Part shown: positions 9,076-17,847 of the stretch, one piece after another | Layout: each line of letters opens with the position of its first letter | Numbering within the stretch: the stretch's first letter is position 1 | DNA from: Leifsonia virtsii | Lineage (GTDB): Bacteria > Actinomycetota > Actinomycetes > Actinomycetales > Microbacteriaceae | Direction of reading: 5' to 3' | Length of the DNA: 64,000 nucleotides | Assembly (NCBI RefSeq): GCF_030433675.1 | Contig: NZ_JAROCB010000003.1 | Coordinates: forward strand, 248,001-312,000 | Notes under the pieces: model-generated | The model's database searches: none | What the model saw: only the letters and a program-made list of their open reading frames with translations | What the model was told of the DNA's origin: nothing | Translations under genes and position numbers: made by a program

Positions 9076-9172
9076 GAAATCTTCCGCCAAAGGGTTACGA
9101 CTGCTCGGGAGCAGAAGGTACGCTTCCATGGTTCGCGCGCAACGTAACCCAGGCAAGGAGGCCTTCACAGGC

Positions 9173-10198
9173 ATGTCCCACCCACTCACCGTCGCAGCGA
9201 TCGGCTTCTGGCACGTCCACGCGGGCGACTACGCGCGTGACGCCCAGCGGCACCCCGACACCCAACTCGTCGCCGTCTGGGACGACGACGAGCAGCGCGG
9301 CCGGGCGGCCGCCGAGGAATTCGGCGTGGAGTTCGTCGCCGACCTCGACGAACTGCTCGCCCGTCCCTCCCTCGACGCCGTCACCATCACCACCGCCACG
9401 GACCAGCACCGCGACGTCATCGGCCGCGCGATCGCCGCCGGGAAGCACGTCTTCACCGAGAAGGTCCTCGCGCCGACCGTCGCGGAGGCGGAGGAGCTCG
9501 TCGACCTCGCCCGCGAGGCCGGCGTCGCGCTCGTCGTCTCCCTCCCGCGGCTGTACGACGACTACACCGTCGCGATCGAGCGCGTCCTCGACGACGGCGC
9601 GCTCGGCGAGCTCACCTACTCTCGTGTCCGCCTCGCGCACGACGGCTGGGTGGCGGGTTGGCTGCCCGAGCAGTTCGCCGACCCCGAGGCGGCGATCGGC
9701 GGCGCGCTCACCGACCTGGGCTGCCACCCGGCGTACCTCACGCGGCTGTTTCACCGCGCCGAGCCGCTGAGCATCCAGGCGAGCTACGGCCACGTCACCG
9801 GCCGTGCCGTGGAGGACAACGCCGTGGTCACGGCCGAGTTCCCGGACGGCCGGCTCGGCGTGTTCGAGGCGAGCGTCGTCACCACGCCCGGCGCCTTCAC
9901 CGTGGAGCTGCGCGGCACCGAGGCGAGCCTCATGTTCGGCTTCGGCGGCGAGCGCCTGCTCGCCAAGGGCGGCGCGTTCGGCGAGGAGTGGCGGGAACTG
10001 CCGCTGCCCGAGCGCCGGCCCGGCGCGTTCGCGCAGTGGGTGCAGCACATCCACGACGGCACCATCGCCGACGACAACCTGCGCCACGCGGTCGAGCTGA
10101 CCCGGATAGTCGTCGCCTCCAACGAGTCGGCCGCTACCGGCCGCACGGTCCCGCTCGAGCCCGCATTCGTGCCGAATGTGCGGAATGGCCGCGCGTAA
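9173..10198 (+). CDS. Gfo/Idh/MocA family oxidoreductase
   Basis: A 341-residue NAD(P)-dependent sugar or polyol dehydrogenase-type protein with an N-terminal Rossmann fold (VAAIGFWHVHAGDYAR; the usual glycine-rich loop is GFWHVHAG here) and the EKVLAPT motif where family members have EKP. The start at 9173 is chosen over an upstream ATG because AAGGAGG at 9155 precedes it and the Rossmann strand begins directly after it. The substrate is unknown. It is divergent from the mannosidase and followed by a second member of the same family, suggesting a sugar-modification pathway. The last codons and stop lie inside a palindrome (10165-10217). Confidence 0.85.
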   Translation: MSHPLTVAAIGFWHVHAGDYARDAQRHPDTQLVAVWDDDEQRGRAAAEEFGVEFVADLDELLARPSLDAVTITTATDQHRDVIGRAIAAGKHVFTEKVLAPTVAEAEELVDLAREAGVALVVSLPRLYDDYTVAIERVLDDGALGELTYSRVRLAHDGWVAGWLPEQFADPEAAIGGALTDLGCHPAYLTRLFHRAEPLSIQASYGHVTGRAVEDNAVVTAEFPDGRLGVFEASVVTTPGAFTVELRGTEASLMFGFGGERLLAKGGAFGEEWRELPLPERRPGAFAQWVQHIHDGTIADDNLRHAVELTRIVVASNESAATGRTVPLEPAFVPNVRNGRA

Positions 10199-10217
10199 GC
10201 GCACATTCGGCACGAAT
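10165..10217. terminator. 18-bp perfect palindrome overlapping a gene end
   Basis: Arms 10165-10182 and 10200-10217 are exact reverse complements (18 bp) with a 17-nt loop that contains the stop codon of the first oxidoreductase. The stem therefore encodes the protein's last residues. It could reduce read-through into the second oxidoreductase gene, or be another mobile palindrome. Confidence 0.7.
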
Positions 10218-10253
10218 CTTCCCCCGACTTTCCTACACAAGGAGTAATTCAGC

Positions 10254-11291
10254 ATGTCCACGAACAGCACCGTCCGCATCGGACTGATCGGCGCGGGCGG
10301 CATCGCCGGGGCGCACGTCGCCGGCTACCTGCGCAATCCCGAGACCGTCACCTTCGCCGCGGTCGCCGACCCGGTCCAGGAGGCCGCAGAGCGCCGCGCC
10401 GGCGACACCGGCGCCGCGATCTACGCCGACTACCGCACCATGCTCGCCGAGGCCGACATCGACGCCGTCGACATCTGCCTGCCCCACCACCTGCACAAGG
10501 ACGCGATCGTCGCCGCCGCCCGCGCCGGCAAGCACATCCTGTGCGAGAAGCCCCTCTGCCTCACCCCCGAGGAGGCGGCGGAGGTGGACGCCGCGGTCGC
10601 CGAGGCGGGCGTGACGCTGATGTGCGCGCACAACCAGCTCTTCCTCCCGGCCGTCGCCAAAGCCAAGCAGCTCATCGACACCGGCGCCCTCGGCAAGGTC
10701 TACGAGGTGCGCACCACCGACAGCTTCTACAACGACTTCGACCCGTCGAACATGGGATGGCGGGCCCACGCGTCCACCAGCGGCGGCGGCGAGCTGATCG
10801 ACACCGGTTACCACCCGACCTACCTGCTGCTGCACCTGGCAGGGGGATCGCCGGTCGAGGTGACCGCGATGCTGGCGACCCACCGCCTCACCTTCATGGA
10901 GGGCGAGGACTCGGCGCAGGTGCTGGTCCGCTTCGACAACGGCGTGATCGGGAGCCTCGTCACCAGCTGGGCCTACCAGCCGGCCGACGGCACCGAGAAG
11001 TTCTCCGTCGTCGGCGAGGGCGGCAGCCTCACCAGCGACGGCACCTCGCTCAGCCTGCACGTGCGCGGCGAGGAGCAGGCGACCGTGTTCGAGCTGGAGC
11101 CGGTGCACGAGTTCGCGGCGGAGGTGGCCCACTTCGCTCGCAGCATCCTGGACGGCACGCGGCCGCTGCACACCCAGAAGGAGGGCATCGAGGTGCTCGG
11201 CATCATCCTGGCCGCGTACGAGTCGGCGCAGAACCGGACCATCGCGCCGGTCCGCTCTGTGAGGGAGCTGGTGAGCGCTCTCACCGAGTGA
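10254..11291 (+). CDS. Gfo/Idh/MocA family oxidoreductase
   Basis: A 345-residue NAD(P)-dependent oxidoreductase with a clear Rossmann loop (GLIGAGGIAGAH) and the family EKP motif (CEKPLCLT). The C-terminal alpha/beta domain contains the histidine-containing stretch DTGYHPTYLLLH that lines the active site in relatives. A strong ribosome site (AAGGAG) precedes the ATG. It follows the first oxidoreductase with a 55-base gap filled by a palindrome, so the pair is probably one transcription unit acting on successive sugar intermediates. Substrate not predictable. Confidence 0.87.
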   Translation: MSTNSTVRIGLIGAGGIAGAHVAGYLRNPETVTFAAVADPVQEAAERRAGDTGAAIYADYRTMLAEADIDAVDICLPHHLHKDAIVAAARAGKHILCEKPLCLTPEEAAEVDAAVAEAGVTLMCAHNQLFLPAVAKAKQLIDTGALGKVYEVRTTDSFYNDFDPSNMGWRAHASTSGGGELIDTGYHPTYLLLHLAGGSPVEVTAMLATHRLTFMEGEDSAQVLVRFDNGVIGSLVTSWAYQPADGTEKFSVVGEGGSLTSDGTSLSLHVRGEEQATVFELEPVHEFAAEVAHFARSILDGTRPLHTQKEGIEVLGIILAAYESAQNRTIAPVRSVRELVSALTE

Positions 11292-11326
11292 GAAATGGGG
11301 TATATCCGGCGGGCCCGCGCCAGAGT

Positions 11327-11332
11327 TACAGT
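11327..11332 (+). promoter_or_regulatory. Possible -10 element (TACAGT), leaderless start
   Basis: TACAGT ends 5 bases before the ATG at 11338, and there is no Shine-Dalgarno sequence between them, a layout typical of leaderless actinobacterial genes. Confidence 0.35.
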
Positions 11333-11337
11333 GCAGC

Positions 11338-11586
11338 ATGAGCACGCAGCGGACGGGGGCCCGCCGAACCTTTCCGGAGCCCCCACGTCAAGATGATTTC
11401 GTCGCGGTCCCGTACCTGCGACAGGGCCAGCTCATCTCGCTGATCCATTGGTCGCTCGTCGCGGGTGAATGGAAGTACACCACCATCCTCGCCGAGTACC
11501 TCCATCGGGATGAGAGCTCCTGGTATCTCGTGATCAAGGGGAACAGAGCCAGACTCGACCGCTCGGAGTGGGCGATCTTCAACTGA
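11338..11586 (+). CDS. Small hypothetical protein
   Basis: An 82-residue soluble protein with no motif I recognise. It is rich in aromatic residues (six Trp, several Tyr) and has the stretch VPYLRQGQLISLIHW. Codon use fits the neighbouring genes, with G or C at most third positions, which supports it being real. It stands alone between the oxidoreductase pair and the truncated lipoprotein gene. Nothing in the context suggests a job. Confidence 0.6.
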   Translation: MSTQRTGARRTFPEPPRQDDFVAVPYLRQGQLISLIHWSLVAGEWKYTTILAEYLHRDESSWYLVIKGNRARLDRSEWAIFN

Positions 11587-11609
11587 CGTCGCTCTCGCGG
11601 GTGGGAAAG

Positions 11610-11636
11610 CTGCCCGTATGCCCAGAGAACGGGCAG
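11610..11636 (+). terminator. Possible hairpin terminator
   Basis: CTGCCCGT (11610-11617) pairs with ACGGGCAG (11629-11636) around an 11-nt loop, just after the small hypothetical gene. The rest of the gap up to 11711 shows nothing else clear. Confidence 0.4.
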
Positions 11637-11711
11637 ACGCCGTAATCCTCCGCGCCCTTTCGAGTCTTCAACAGTGAGACCGGATGCGGAACGAAGCGGA
11701 GGGAACGCGGG

Positions 11712-12197
11712 ATGATCACGACACGGGCACGACGGACGGCACGGATGTTCGCGCTGGCGGGGATGGCGGGGGCCGTCCTCGCCGCCGGGACGGCGTGCTC
11801 CGCGCCGGTCGGTGCGGGCGACCCTGCGACGCCCGCACCGACGGCGACCGCCTCCGTCGACTGGAAGCTGCCGGCCGGGGAGCGCATCGTGTTCCGGAAC
11901 ACCGAGAAGGGTGACGGCTTCGGCCGGGTCGCCTCGGTGCCGCTGACCTCGCCGAAGGGCAAGCGGACGCTGTCGGGACTCTCGTGCGAGCGCGTCTACG
12001 CCACCCGCGAGGCCGTCTCGTGCATGAGCCTCAACAGCACGAACCCGGTGGGCTACCGCGAGACCCTCTACGACGGCTCCGGCGGCGAGCTCCGCTTCTG
12101 GCCGCTCCCCGGCGCGCCGAGCCGCACCCGGCTCTCGCCCGACTCGAAGCTGGCCGCGTGGACGGCCTTCGTCGACGGTGAGTCGTACTCCGGTGTC
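11712..12197 (+). pseudogene. 5' fragment of a TolB-like lipoprotein gene, cut at a breakpoint
   Basis: The first 162 residues look genuine: basic N-terminus, hydrophobic segment, then GTACS as a likely lipobox (the -3 position is not ideal), followed by beta-propeller-like sequence ending TAFVDGESYSGV. After about 12197 the frame stays open to 12794 but simply reads the antisense of the DUF11 gene, with no further similarity to the family. Relatives continue for several more propeller blades, so this is a 5' remnant. The product, if made, would be a fusion with a meaningless tail. A ribosome site (GGAGG) precedes the ATG. See the junction at 12190-12200. Confidence 0.6.
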
Positions 12198-15100
12198 GCC
12201 TTGCCGGTGTTCGTGGCGACGAACGTGTACTCGATCGTGTTGCCCACGGCGGCCGGATCGGCGACGCCCAGGCTGTTCGCACTCTTCGTGAGGCTCAGCT
12301 CCGGCCCCTGGTCGAGCGGCACCTGGACCCCGGAGGGCGGGGTCGTGACGGGCGGACCGGTCGGCGGGTTGCCGGTCGCGGTCGCGGTGTTCTGGACGAG
12401 GCCGGCATCGATGTCGGCTTGGGTCAGCGCGTACGTCGCCGTCGCGGTCACCGTCTGGCCGGGGAGCAGCCTGCCCGCGTTCGCGGGGCTCGGCCAGGTG
12501 TACACGAGTGCGCCGAGTCCCGGGTGGGCGTCGGCGATGGTCACGCCGTCGAGGGTGGTCTGGCCGGTGTTGTGCGCGGTGAAGTCGTACGTGATGACGT
12601 CGCCGACCCGCGCCGGGGACTGCACGGATGCGGAGTCGGCGGTCTTGGTGACGGTCAGGTCGGAGACGGGGACGTTCGCGGTGCAGTCCGCGTCCGACGA
12701 CCCGGACGCGCAGTTGCTGCCGATGGTCGGCGAGACGACCGTGTTGATCATGCGGTGGTCGCCCGGGTCCGGATTCCTGACCTTCGCCGAGTAGGTGATG
12801 GTCGCTGCCGCGCCGGCCGCGAGCGGTCCCGACCAGCTGAGGTTCGGCGACGCGTAGGAGACCGTCCCGGTGGAGGCGGACTGGTCGTCGTTGAAGGTCG
12901 CATCCTGGAGCACGTCGCTCAGGTCGTCGGTGAAGGAGGCGTTGTCGTAGGCCTGGGTTCCCGTGTTCCTCACGGTGATCATGTACGTCACCGTGTCGCC
13001 GGGTCTGGCGGAGGCGGCCGACGGCGTCTTGGTGATGGCCAGGGAGCACTGGGAGGGGTCGGCCGACACCAGGAAGTCGGCCTGGTTCGCCGACGTGCCG
13101 CCGCCCGCACTGTTCCCGGAGGGAGCGTCGCTGCCGCCCGCCGACGTGGTGACGGCCGAGGCGGATGACCAGATCCGGGTCGGCGCGGGCGCGTCGCACG
13201 AGACGGGAGGCGCGACGGTCTCGAAGCACAGCTCCGGCGGGCTGCCGTTCCACGACACGGAGATCTGGCCCGGTGTCACGCCCGATGGATCGTTGACGCC
13301 GTTCACGGTCACCGTCGCGGAGATGGAGGTCACCGTCGTGGGGATGCCGGCGAGCGACAGAGTGCCCCCGGCGGCGAGCGTGACGTTGTCGAAGCCGGCG
13401 ATGATCGCGTCGTTCTGGTCGCGCAACGTCACCGAGCTGTTCGAGTAGGTGCCGACCACGAGTCCCGGCAGGGACAGGGTGCCCCAGCCCGTGAATCCGG
13501 CGGCACCTGAACCGCAGTAGGACGACGCCGGCGTGACCGTCATCGTGCTCGGGCCCGAGGTGCCGACGCATCCACCGCCCGTGATGGCGTTGAAGAAGGT
13601 GATCTGGCCCGAGTCGGAGTCAGCGACCAGGCAGTTGGGCGCGATCGAGGCCGCGGAGCGGACGGTGTAGTTCTTGTTGTTGGTCGGGTTCGTGAAACCG
13701 GCGCAGGCCGGAACCGCGCCGGTGCCGCTCCACTGGGCGAAATCGCGGCACATGACGGTGTTCCCGGTGGACACGTACACCCTCGTCCCACTCCGGAACA
13801 CGTCGCCGGAAGTGTTGGTGGTGACGTTGTAGAAGGCGCCGGTGCCGGCGTACGGGTTCGCCGGTGCGGGAGCGCCGGAGAGGCTCCAGCACGAGGTCGA
13901 GCTCCCGGCGCCGTTCGCAATCGTGCAGACGCCCGTGAGGGTCCCCGTCGTGCTCAGGATGGGTGCGTACACGTTGCCGCCGAGCGCAGCCGACGTGGAG
14001 CTCGTCACCGGCCAGCTCCCGGTGCAGAGCTGGCCGCCCGCGACGTAGCAGTACGTTTGCCATGACGACGTGGACGTCTGCTGCACGCTCGCGAACACCC
14101 TGTCGCCGAAGGTGGTCGCCTGAAGCGCCTGAGACGACGTGACGCCGCTCATGATCTGCAACGTGCCGCACGAGGCGCCGGTCGATGGCGAAATGCACAC
14201 GTAGGAATAGGTGCCGGTGCCGTTTACCCGGCCGCCCGAAGCGACGGCGTAGATGTTGCCGTTGCTCGCCGGGATGCCGGACGCGCCGATGTGCGCCCAC
14301 TGGCTGTTGTTGATCGGGTTCGTCGTGAGCACGGTGTAGCCGCAGCTCGTCGGGGTGGTGGTCGAGAGGTCCAGGCAGGCAGTGCCGGTGCTCGAGTTGT
14401 CCCACGTCCCCATCAGCCAGAAGAGCTTGTTCCCGGAGATCCAGGTGCCGTTCTGCCAAGCGGTGCCCAATTCTATGGCGGCGCCCGTCCCGATCGGAGT
14501 CCCGACGACCGTGGACCAGCGCTGCGCATTCTGATTCGTCGGCCACCCCGGGCAGGTGGCCCCGTTCTGCAGGGCGCAGTAGACCACGTCCCCCGCCTTG
14601 TGATGGAACACCGCGTAGGTCAGATTGCCGCGGGTGACGGCGTTGTAGCCGTCACCACCGACTGTCGCGAGGGTCGTGCCGGTCGGGCTGGGGAAGTTCA
14701 GCGAGAGCTGCCGCGTGCGGGTGGGGAGGAGCGTCCCCGTGTAACCGACGCCCGTCGCGTTCGCGGGCGGGGTGCCCGACGTCCACGTCTGATCGCCCGG
14801 CGCGGTGTACTGGGGCGTGAGGGTGCCGAGCGCGTTCAGGTTGGACGGCAGCTGCAGCGAGCCGGGCACGTATGTGCCCGCCGGCGCGCTCTGGCTGCCG
14901 ATGTGCAGGTCGGCCTGCAGGTTCACCGAGGCGTTGGCGCTGGTGTTGTTGGCGTACGGGACGACCCACTTGATCGTGTCGCCAGGCTTCGCCGTGCCCG
15001 TCTTGCGGCCGCCTGGCGCGTCAGAGGAGGCGCCGACCGAGTTGTTCGCCGTGTTCGTGGCGGTCTCGTAGATGGTCGAGATCGCGGTGGTCTCGGCGGA

Positions 15101-15229
15101 CGCGTAGTACTCGGGCAGCATGAGGGTGCCGACGAGGGCGCCGACGGCCGCCACAGCCACCAGTCCGATCCCCCGGCCCCAGCGGGTACGGGGGCGGGTG
15201 CGGCGGGTACGGGTCGTCGCAGGGCGCAT
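12068..15229 (-). CDS. DUF11-repeat surface protein, 3' end missing
   Basis: A large secreted protein, 1053 residues as it stands. An Arg-rich N-terminus and hydrophobic core (about residues 18-46) form a signal peptide. Next comes a long Thr/Ser/Gly/Asn-rich adhesin-like region with scattered Cys pairs. Then follow two DUF11 domains (from about 735 LAITKTP and about 855 LTVTKTA) and the start of a third (LSLTKSA). The third breaks off after TNTGKAT at about 12194, and the remaining 42 codons are antisense to the lipoprotein fragment. The usual C-terminal wall or membrane anchor is therefore absent. The ATG at 15229 is preferred because GGAGGAGG lies 7 bases upstream. Likely cell-surface adhesion; currently probably non-functional or mis-anchored. 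Confidence 0.75.
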   Translation of the reverse strand: MRPATTRTRRTRPRTRWGRGIGLVAVAAVGALVGTLMLPEYYASAETTAISTIYETATNTANNSVGASSDAPGGRKTGTAKPGDTIKWVVPYANNTSANASVNLQADLHIGSQSAPAGTYVPGSLQLPSNLNALGTLTPQYTAPGDQTWTSGTPPANATGVGYTGTLLPTRTRQLSLNFPSPTGTTLATVGGDGYNAVTRGNLTYAVFHHKAGDVVYCALQNGATCPGWPTNQNAQRWSTVVGTPIGTGAAIELGTAWQNGTWISGNKLFWLMGTWDNSSTGTACLDLSTTTPTSCGYTVLTTNPINNSQWAHIGASGIPASNGNIYAVASGGRVNGTGTYSYVCISPSTGASCGTLQIMSGVTSSQALQATTFGDRVFASVQQTSTSSWQTYCYVAGGQLCTGSWPVTSSTSAALGGNVYAPILSTTGTLTGVCTIANGAGSSTSCWSLSGAPAPANPYAGTGAFYNVTTNTSGDVFRSGTRVYVSTGNTVMCRDFAQWSGTGAVPACAGFTNPTNNKNYTVRSAASIAPNCLVADSDSGQITFFNAITGGGCVGTSGPSTMTVTPASSYCGSGAAGFTGWGTLSLPGLVVGTYSNSSVTLRDQNDAIIAGFDNVTLAAGGTLSLAGIPTTVTSISATVTVNGVNDPSGVTPGQISVSWNGSPPELCFETVAPPVSCDAPAPTRIWSSASAVTTSAGGSDAPSGNSAGGGTSANQADFLVSADPSQCSLAITKTPSAASARPGDTVTYMITVRNTGTQAYDNASFTDDLSDVLQDATFNDDQSASTGTVSYASPNLSWSGPLAAGAAATITYSAKVRNPDPGDHRMINTVVSPTIGSNCASGSSDADCTANVPVSDLTVTKTADSASVQSPARVGDVITYDFTAHNTGQTTLDGVTIADAHPGLGALVYTWPSPANAGRLLPGQTVTATATYALTQADIDAGLVQNTATATGNPPTGPPVTTPPSGVQVPLDQGPELSLTKSANSLGVADPAAVGNTIEYTFVATNTGKATPEYDSPSTKAVHAASFESGESRVRLGAPGSGQKRSSPPEPS
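12190..12200. other. Rearrangement or assembly junction between two truncated genes
   Basis: Family-like sequence of the plus-strand lipoprotein continues to about 12197. Family-like sequence of the minus-strand DUF11 protein ends at about 12194-12196. Both genes lose their 3' parts at the same point. Confidence 0.6.
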
Positions 15230-15418
15230 CACGCTGCCTCCTCCAAGACCCGGCGAGCCGAGACTCGGCGACCGGGCGATGTCGATTACGCGACGACGAC
15301 CACGTACTCACGAGGGAGTCTTGCGGGATCGCGCCCCGATCGAAAGACAGCGGTGCCGAGAGAGGAGGAGGGTGACCGGCGGGTCCGTCAGCGCCCGATC
15401 CGTACGGGCCCGCCGGCC

Positions 15419-15458
15419 GCATCCCCTGGCCCGATAGGGGGCTCGCGACAGGGGATGC
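15419..15458. terminator. 10-bp inverted repeat downstream of the SDR gene
   Basis: GCATCCCCTG (15419-15428) pairs with CAGGGGATGC (15449-15458). It lies 70 bases beyond the SDR stop codon, in the 300-base gap that also carries the DUF11 gene's upstream region. GAAAGACAGCG occurs twice in the gap (near 15342 and 15492). No other feature was seen there. Confidence 0.4.
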
Positions 15459-15529
15459 TGCTCACCGATGACAGCAGACCGGAGGGCGCGCCGAAAGACA
15501 GCGCGCAGAATGACGGCCGGTTCTGGCGG

Positions 15530-16348
15530 CTAGAGGCGCCGCCAGTCGTCGGAGGTGAGGTGCGAGCCCGCCTGCGGCCCCATCTGCAGCATCCCGCCGT
15601 CGACCGCCCAGGAGACGCCGGTGACGTACGACGCCGCTGGCGACGCGAGGAAGGCGATGACCGCCGCGATCTCGCGCGCGTCGCCCGGGCGGCCCAGCGG
15701 CACGCCGGGGCGGTGCACCTCGCGGGGGTCCTCGTCCTCGGCGTCGTTCATCGGGGTGGAGATCTCGCCCGGCGCGACCGCGTTCGCCGTGATGCCGTAC
15801 TCGCCGAGCTCGAGCGCGAGCGTCTTGAGCAGCCCGCCGAGCCCGTGCTTCGCGGCGTCGTAGGCGGCCGATCCGACCCGCGGCTGGTGCTCGTGCACGC
15901 TGGTGACGCCGATGATGCGGCCGCCGTGTCCCGCATCCACCATCCGCCGCGCCATGCGCTGGATGCAGACGAACGCACCGTCGAGGTCGGCGCAGACGGT
16001 CTTCCGCCAGGTCTCCCAGTCCGTCTCGAAGAACGGGGTGCCGCCGTTCAGGCCGGCGTTGTTGACGAACACATCGCAGCCGCCGAGCTCGTCGGCCATG
16101 CGGTCCACGACGTCGCCGCAGGCGGGGGCGTCGGTGGTGTCGAGCTGCGCCACGACGGCGCGACGGCCCGCCTCGCGCACGAGACGCGCGGTCTCCTCCG
16201 CTCCCTCCTCGTCGGAGTGCCAGGTGATGCCGACGTCCATGCCGGCCTCGGCGAGCGCGACGGCGGTGGCACGGCCGATGCCGGAGTCGGATCCGGTGAC
16301 GATGGCGGTGCGCGGTTCGGTGAGTTCCGGGTACGAGTGATCAGCCAT
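15530..16348 (-). CDS. Short-chain dehydrogenase/reductase
   Basis: A 272-residue classical SDR. The cofactor loop TGSDSGIG is near residue 19, NNAG follows at the expected place, and the active site has Ser (VTSVHEH) with Tyr163 and Lys167 (SAAYDAAKHG). Such enzymes reduce or oxidise a hydroxyl/keto group with NAD(P)H; the sequence resembles the glucose-dehydrogenase-like branch, but the substrate is unknown. The start at 16348 (MADHSYPE) is preferred to an upstream codon because the cofactor loop sits at the usual distance from it. It is divergent from the HAD gene with only a 56-base gap. Confidence 0.87.
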   Translation of the reverse strand: MADHSYPELTEPRTAIVTGSDSGIGRATAVALAEAGMDVGITWHSDEEGAEETARLVREAGRRAVVAQLDTTDAPACGDVVDRMADELGGCDVFVNNAGLNGGTPFFETDWETWRKTVCADLDGAFVCIQRMARRMVDAGHGGRIIGVTSVHEHQPRVGSAAYDAAKHGLGGLLKTLALELGEYGITANAVAPGEISTPMNDAEDEDPREVHRPGVPLGRPGDAREIAAVIAFLASPAASYVTGVSWAVDGGMLQMGPQAGSHLTSDDWRRL

Positions 16349-16404
16349 GCCGGGAACGGTGCACCCCATGCCGGGTGGGCGCAAGGGGTGGTAGTCGTGG
16401 AGCC

Positions 16405-17073
16405 ATGACGATCTCCGCTGTGCTCTTCGACGTCGACGGGACCCTCGTCGACTCCAACTTCCTCCATGTGGACGCCTGGAGCCGCGCCTTCGCGGAGCTG
16501 GGGGCGCCGGTGGACTCGTGGCGCATCCACCGCTCGATCGGCCAGGACTCGGCCCGGCTGCTGGAGTCGCTGGTGGGCGACCGCGACGAGGAGTGGACCT
16601 CGCGCGCGAAGGACCTGCACTCGCGGTACTACCTCGAGCAGGCGGGCCGCCTGCGCGCGTTCGACCGCGCGGCCGACCTGCTGGCGGAGCTGTCGTCGCG
16701 GGGGATCCGCGTCGTGCTCGCCACCTCGGCTCCCGAGGACGAGCTGAAACTGCTGATGGACGTGCTGGATGCCGGCGACTCCATCCACGCCACCACCAAC
16801 GCTGACGACGTGGCGACGGCGAAGCCCGAACCCGGCATCATCGAGGTCGCACTGGAGCGGGCGGGCGCGCAGCCGTCGGACGCGCTGTTCATCGGCGACT
16901 CGGTGTGGGACATGATGGCCGCCGCCCGGGCGCACGTCCGGGCCGCCGGGGTGCTCTCCGGCGGGGTGGGTCCGTCGGAGCTGCTGGAGGCCGGCGCGGT
17001 GTCGGTCTTCGACGACCCGGCCGACCTGCTGGCGCGGATCGACGGCGTGCTCAGCGGCCGCCGCTCGGCCTGA
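16405..17073 (+). CDS. HAD-superfamily phosphatase
   Basis: A 222-residue haloacid dehalogenase-type hydrolase, beta-phosphoglucomutase/phosphoglycolate phosphatase-like subclass. Motif I is FDVDGTLVDS with the Asp nucleophile at residue 9, motif II is the ATSAPEDE region, Lys of motif III is in TAKPEPG and motif IV is FIGDSVWDM. The helical cap lies between motifs I and II. It probably dephosphorylates a small sugar phosphate or phosphoglycolate. The start MTISAVLFD is chosen because motif I normally begins within ten residues. It is followed at 100 bases by small hypothetical genes on the same strand. Confidence 0.86.
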   Translation: MTISAVLFDVDGTLVDSNFLHVDAWSRAFAELGAPVDSWRIHRSIGQDSARLLESLVGDRDEEWTSRAKDLHSRYYLEQAGRLRAFDRAADLLAELSSRGIRVVLATSAPEDELKLLMDVLDAGDSIHATTNADDVATAKPEPGIIEVALERAGAQPSDALFIGDSVWDMMAAARAHVRAAGVLSGGVGPSELLEAGAVSVFDDPADLLARIDGVLSGRRSA

Positions 17074-17172
17074 ACTGGCGGCCCGGCGGCGGCGCAGCTG
17101 CCACCGCCCTCTTGCCAACCGCCTCGGCACGGCGTTCCATGGTGTCCGACGAGTCCGAGGAGAGGAGTCGCC

Positions 17173-17472
17173 ATGTCGGCGAGCGAGCTCGAGATGTCCA
17201 GCGTGAGGTATCCGTACCGCGACCGCATCTTCCACGTGGAGAAGAAGTCCCCCGGGGTGTGGGTCGTGCTCGATGAGTCCCACGCGGAGCTCGGGACGCT
17301 GATCCGCGTCTCGGCGGAGGGCGAGGAGCACGAGCCGGTGTTCGGTGCCGTGCCGCCCGGGTACACCGAGACGCTGCACGAGGGTTCCGACTGGCGGACG
17401 CTGGTCTCCTCCCTGATCAACGAGTCGCTCGACGCCGAGACCGCCGCGACGGGCAATCAGGGTGAGGCATGA
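17173..17472 (+). CDS. Small hypothetical protein
   Basis: A 99-residue soluble, acidic protein that I cannot assign. It has a hydrophobic beta-rich middle (GVWVVLDESHAELGTLIRV) and a Glu-rich C-terminus. GAGGAG lies just upstream of the ATG. Its stop overlaps the start of the next gene in an ATGA, so the two are translated together and may act together. Confidence 0.65.
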   Translation: MSASELEMSSVRYPYRDRIFHVEKKSPGVWVVLDESHAELGTLIRVSAEGEEHEPVFGAVPPGYTETLHEGSDWRTLVSSLINESLDAETAATGNQGEA

Positions 17473-17816
17473 GCGTCCACCTGAACAAGAAGGCTCTGGA
17501 GCACGCCCGCAGGCTGGTCGAGCAGGGCAAGGTGGTGCGTGACGAGCGCGACGACTGGAGCGAGCACGCGCCGAGCGCCGACGACGAGAACGCGTACATC
17601 GAGAAGAACGGCTGGGACGACTACGCGCTCTGGCACCTGGGCGAGGACCCGGAGAAGAGCGAGGAGACGAAGGGGCGGTTCAGCTTCCCCTACGGCGACT
17701 TCACGAAGGTGCACCGCTGCGCGGTCATCTCGCTGGAGAGCCGGGCCGCGCAGAACGACCACGACGACATCGCACGGGAGACCAAGCGTCTGCTCCAGTT
17801 GATCGACGGGGAGTAG
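17469..17816 (+). CDS. Small conserved-looking hypothetical protein
   Basis: A 115-residue acidic, probably helical protein without membrane segments. It has the features SVHLNKKALEHARRLV at the start and HRCAVISLESRAAQNDHDDI near the end. I have seen similar short proteins in actinobacteria annotated only as hypothetical, so no function is offered. Translational overlap (4 bases) with the preceding gene suggests an operon of two. Confidence 0.7.
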   Translation: MSVHLNKKALEHARRLVEQGKVVRDERDDWSEHAPSADDENAYIEKNGWDDYALWHLGEDPEKSEETKGRFSFPYGDFTKVHRCAVISLESRAAQNDHDDIARETKRLLQLIDGE

Positions 17817-17834
17817 TCCCCGCGCTCGGCGGGC

Positions 17835-17840
17835 TACGAT
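17835..17840 (+). promoter_or_regulatory. -10 element (TACGAT) with leaderless spacing
   Basis: TACGAT ends 7 bases before the ATG at 17848 and no ribosome site intervenes, so the mRNA would begin at the start codon. Confidence 0.45.
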
Positions 17841-17847
17841 ACCCCGG

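Noticed and set aside
12198-12794. Continuation of the lipoprotein frame as a 360-residue protein
   Set aside because: Beyond the junction it is the exact antisense of the DUF11 coding region and shows no family-like sequence.
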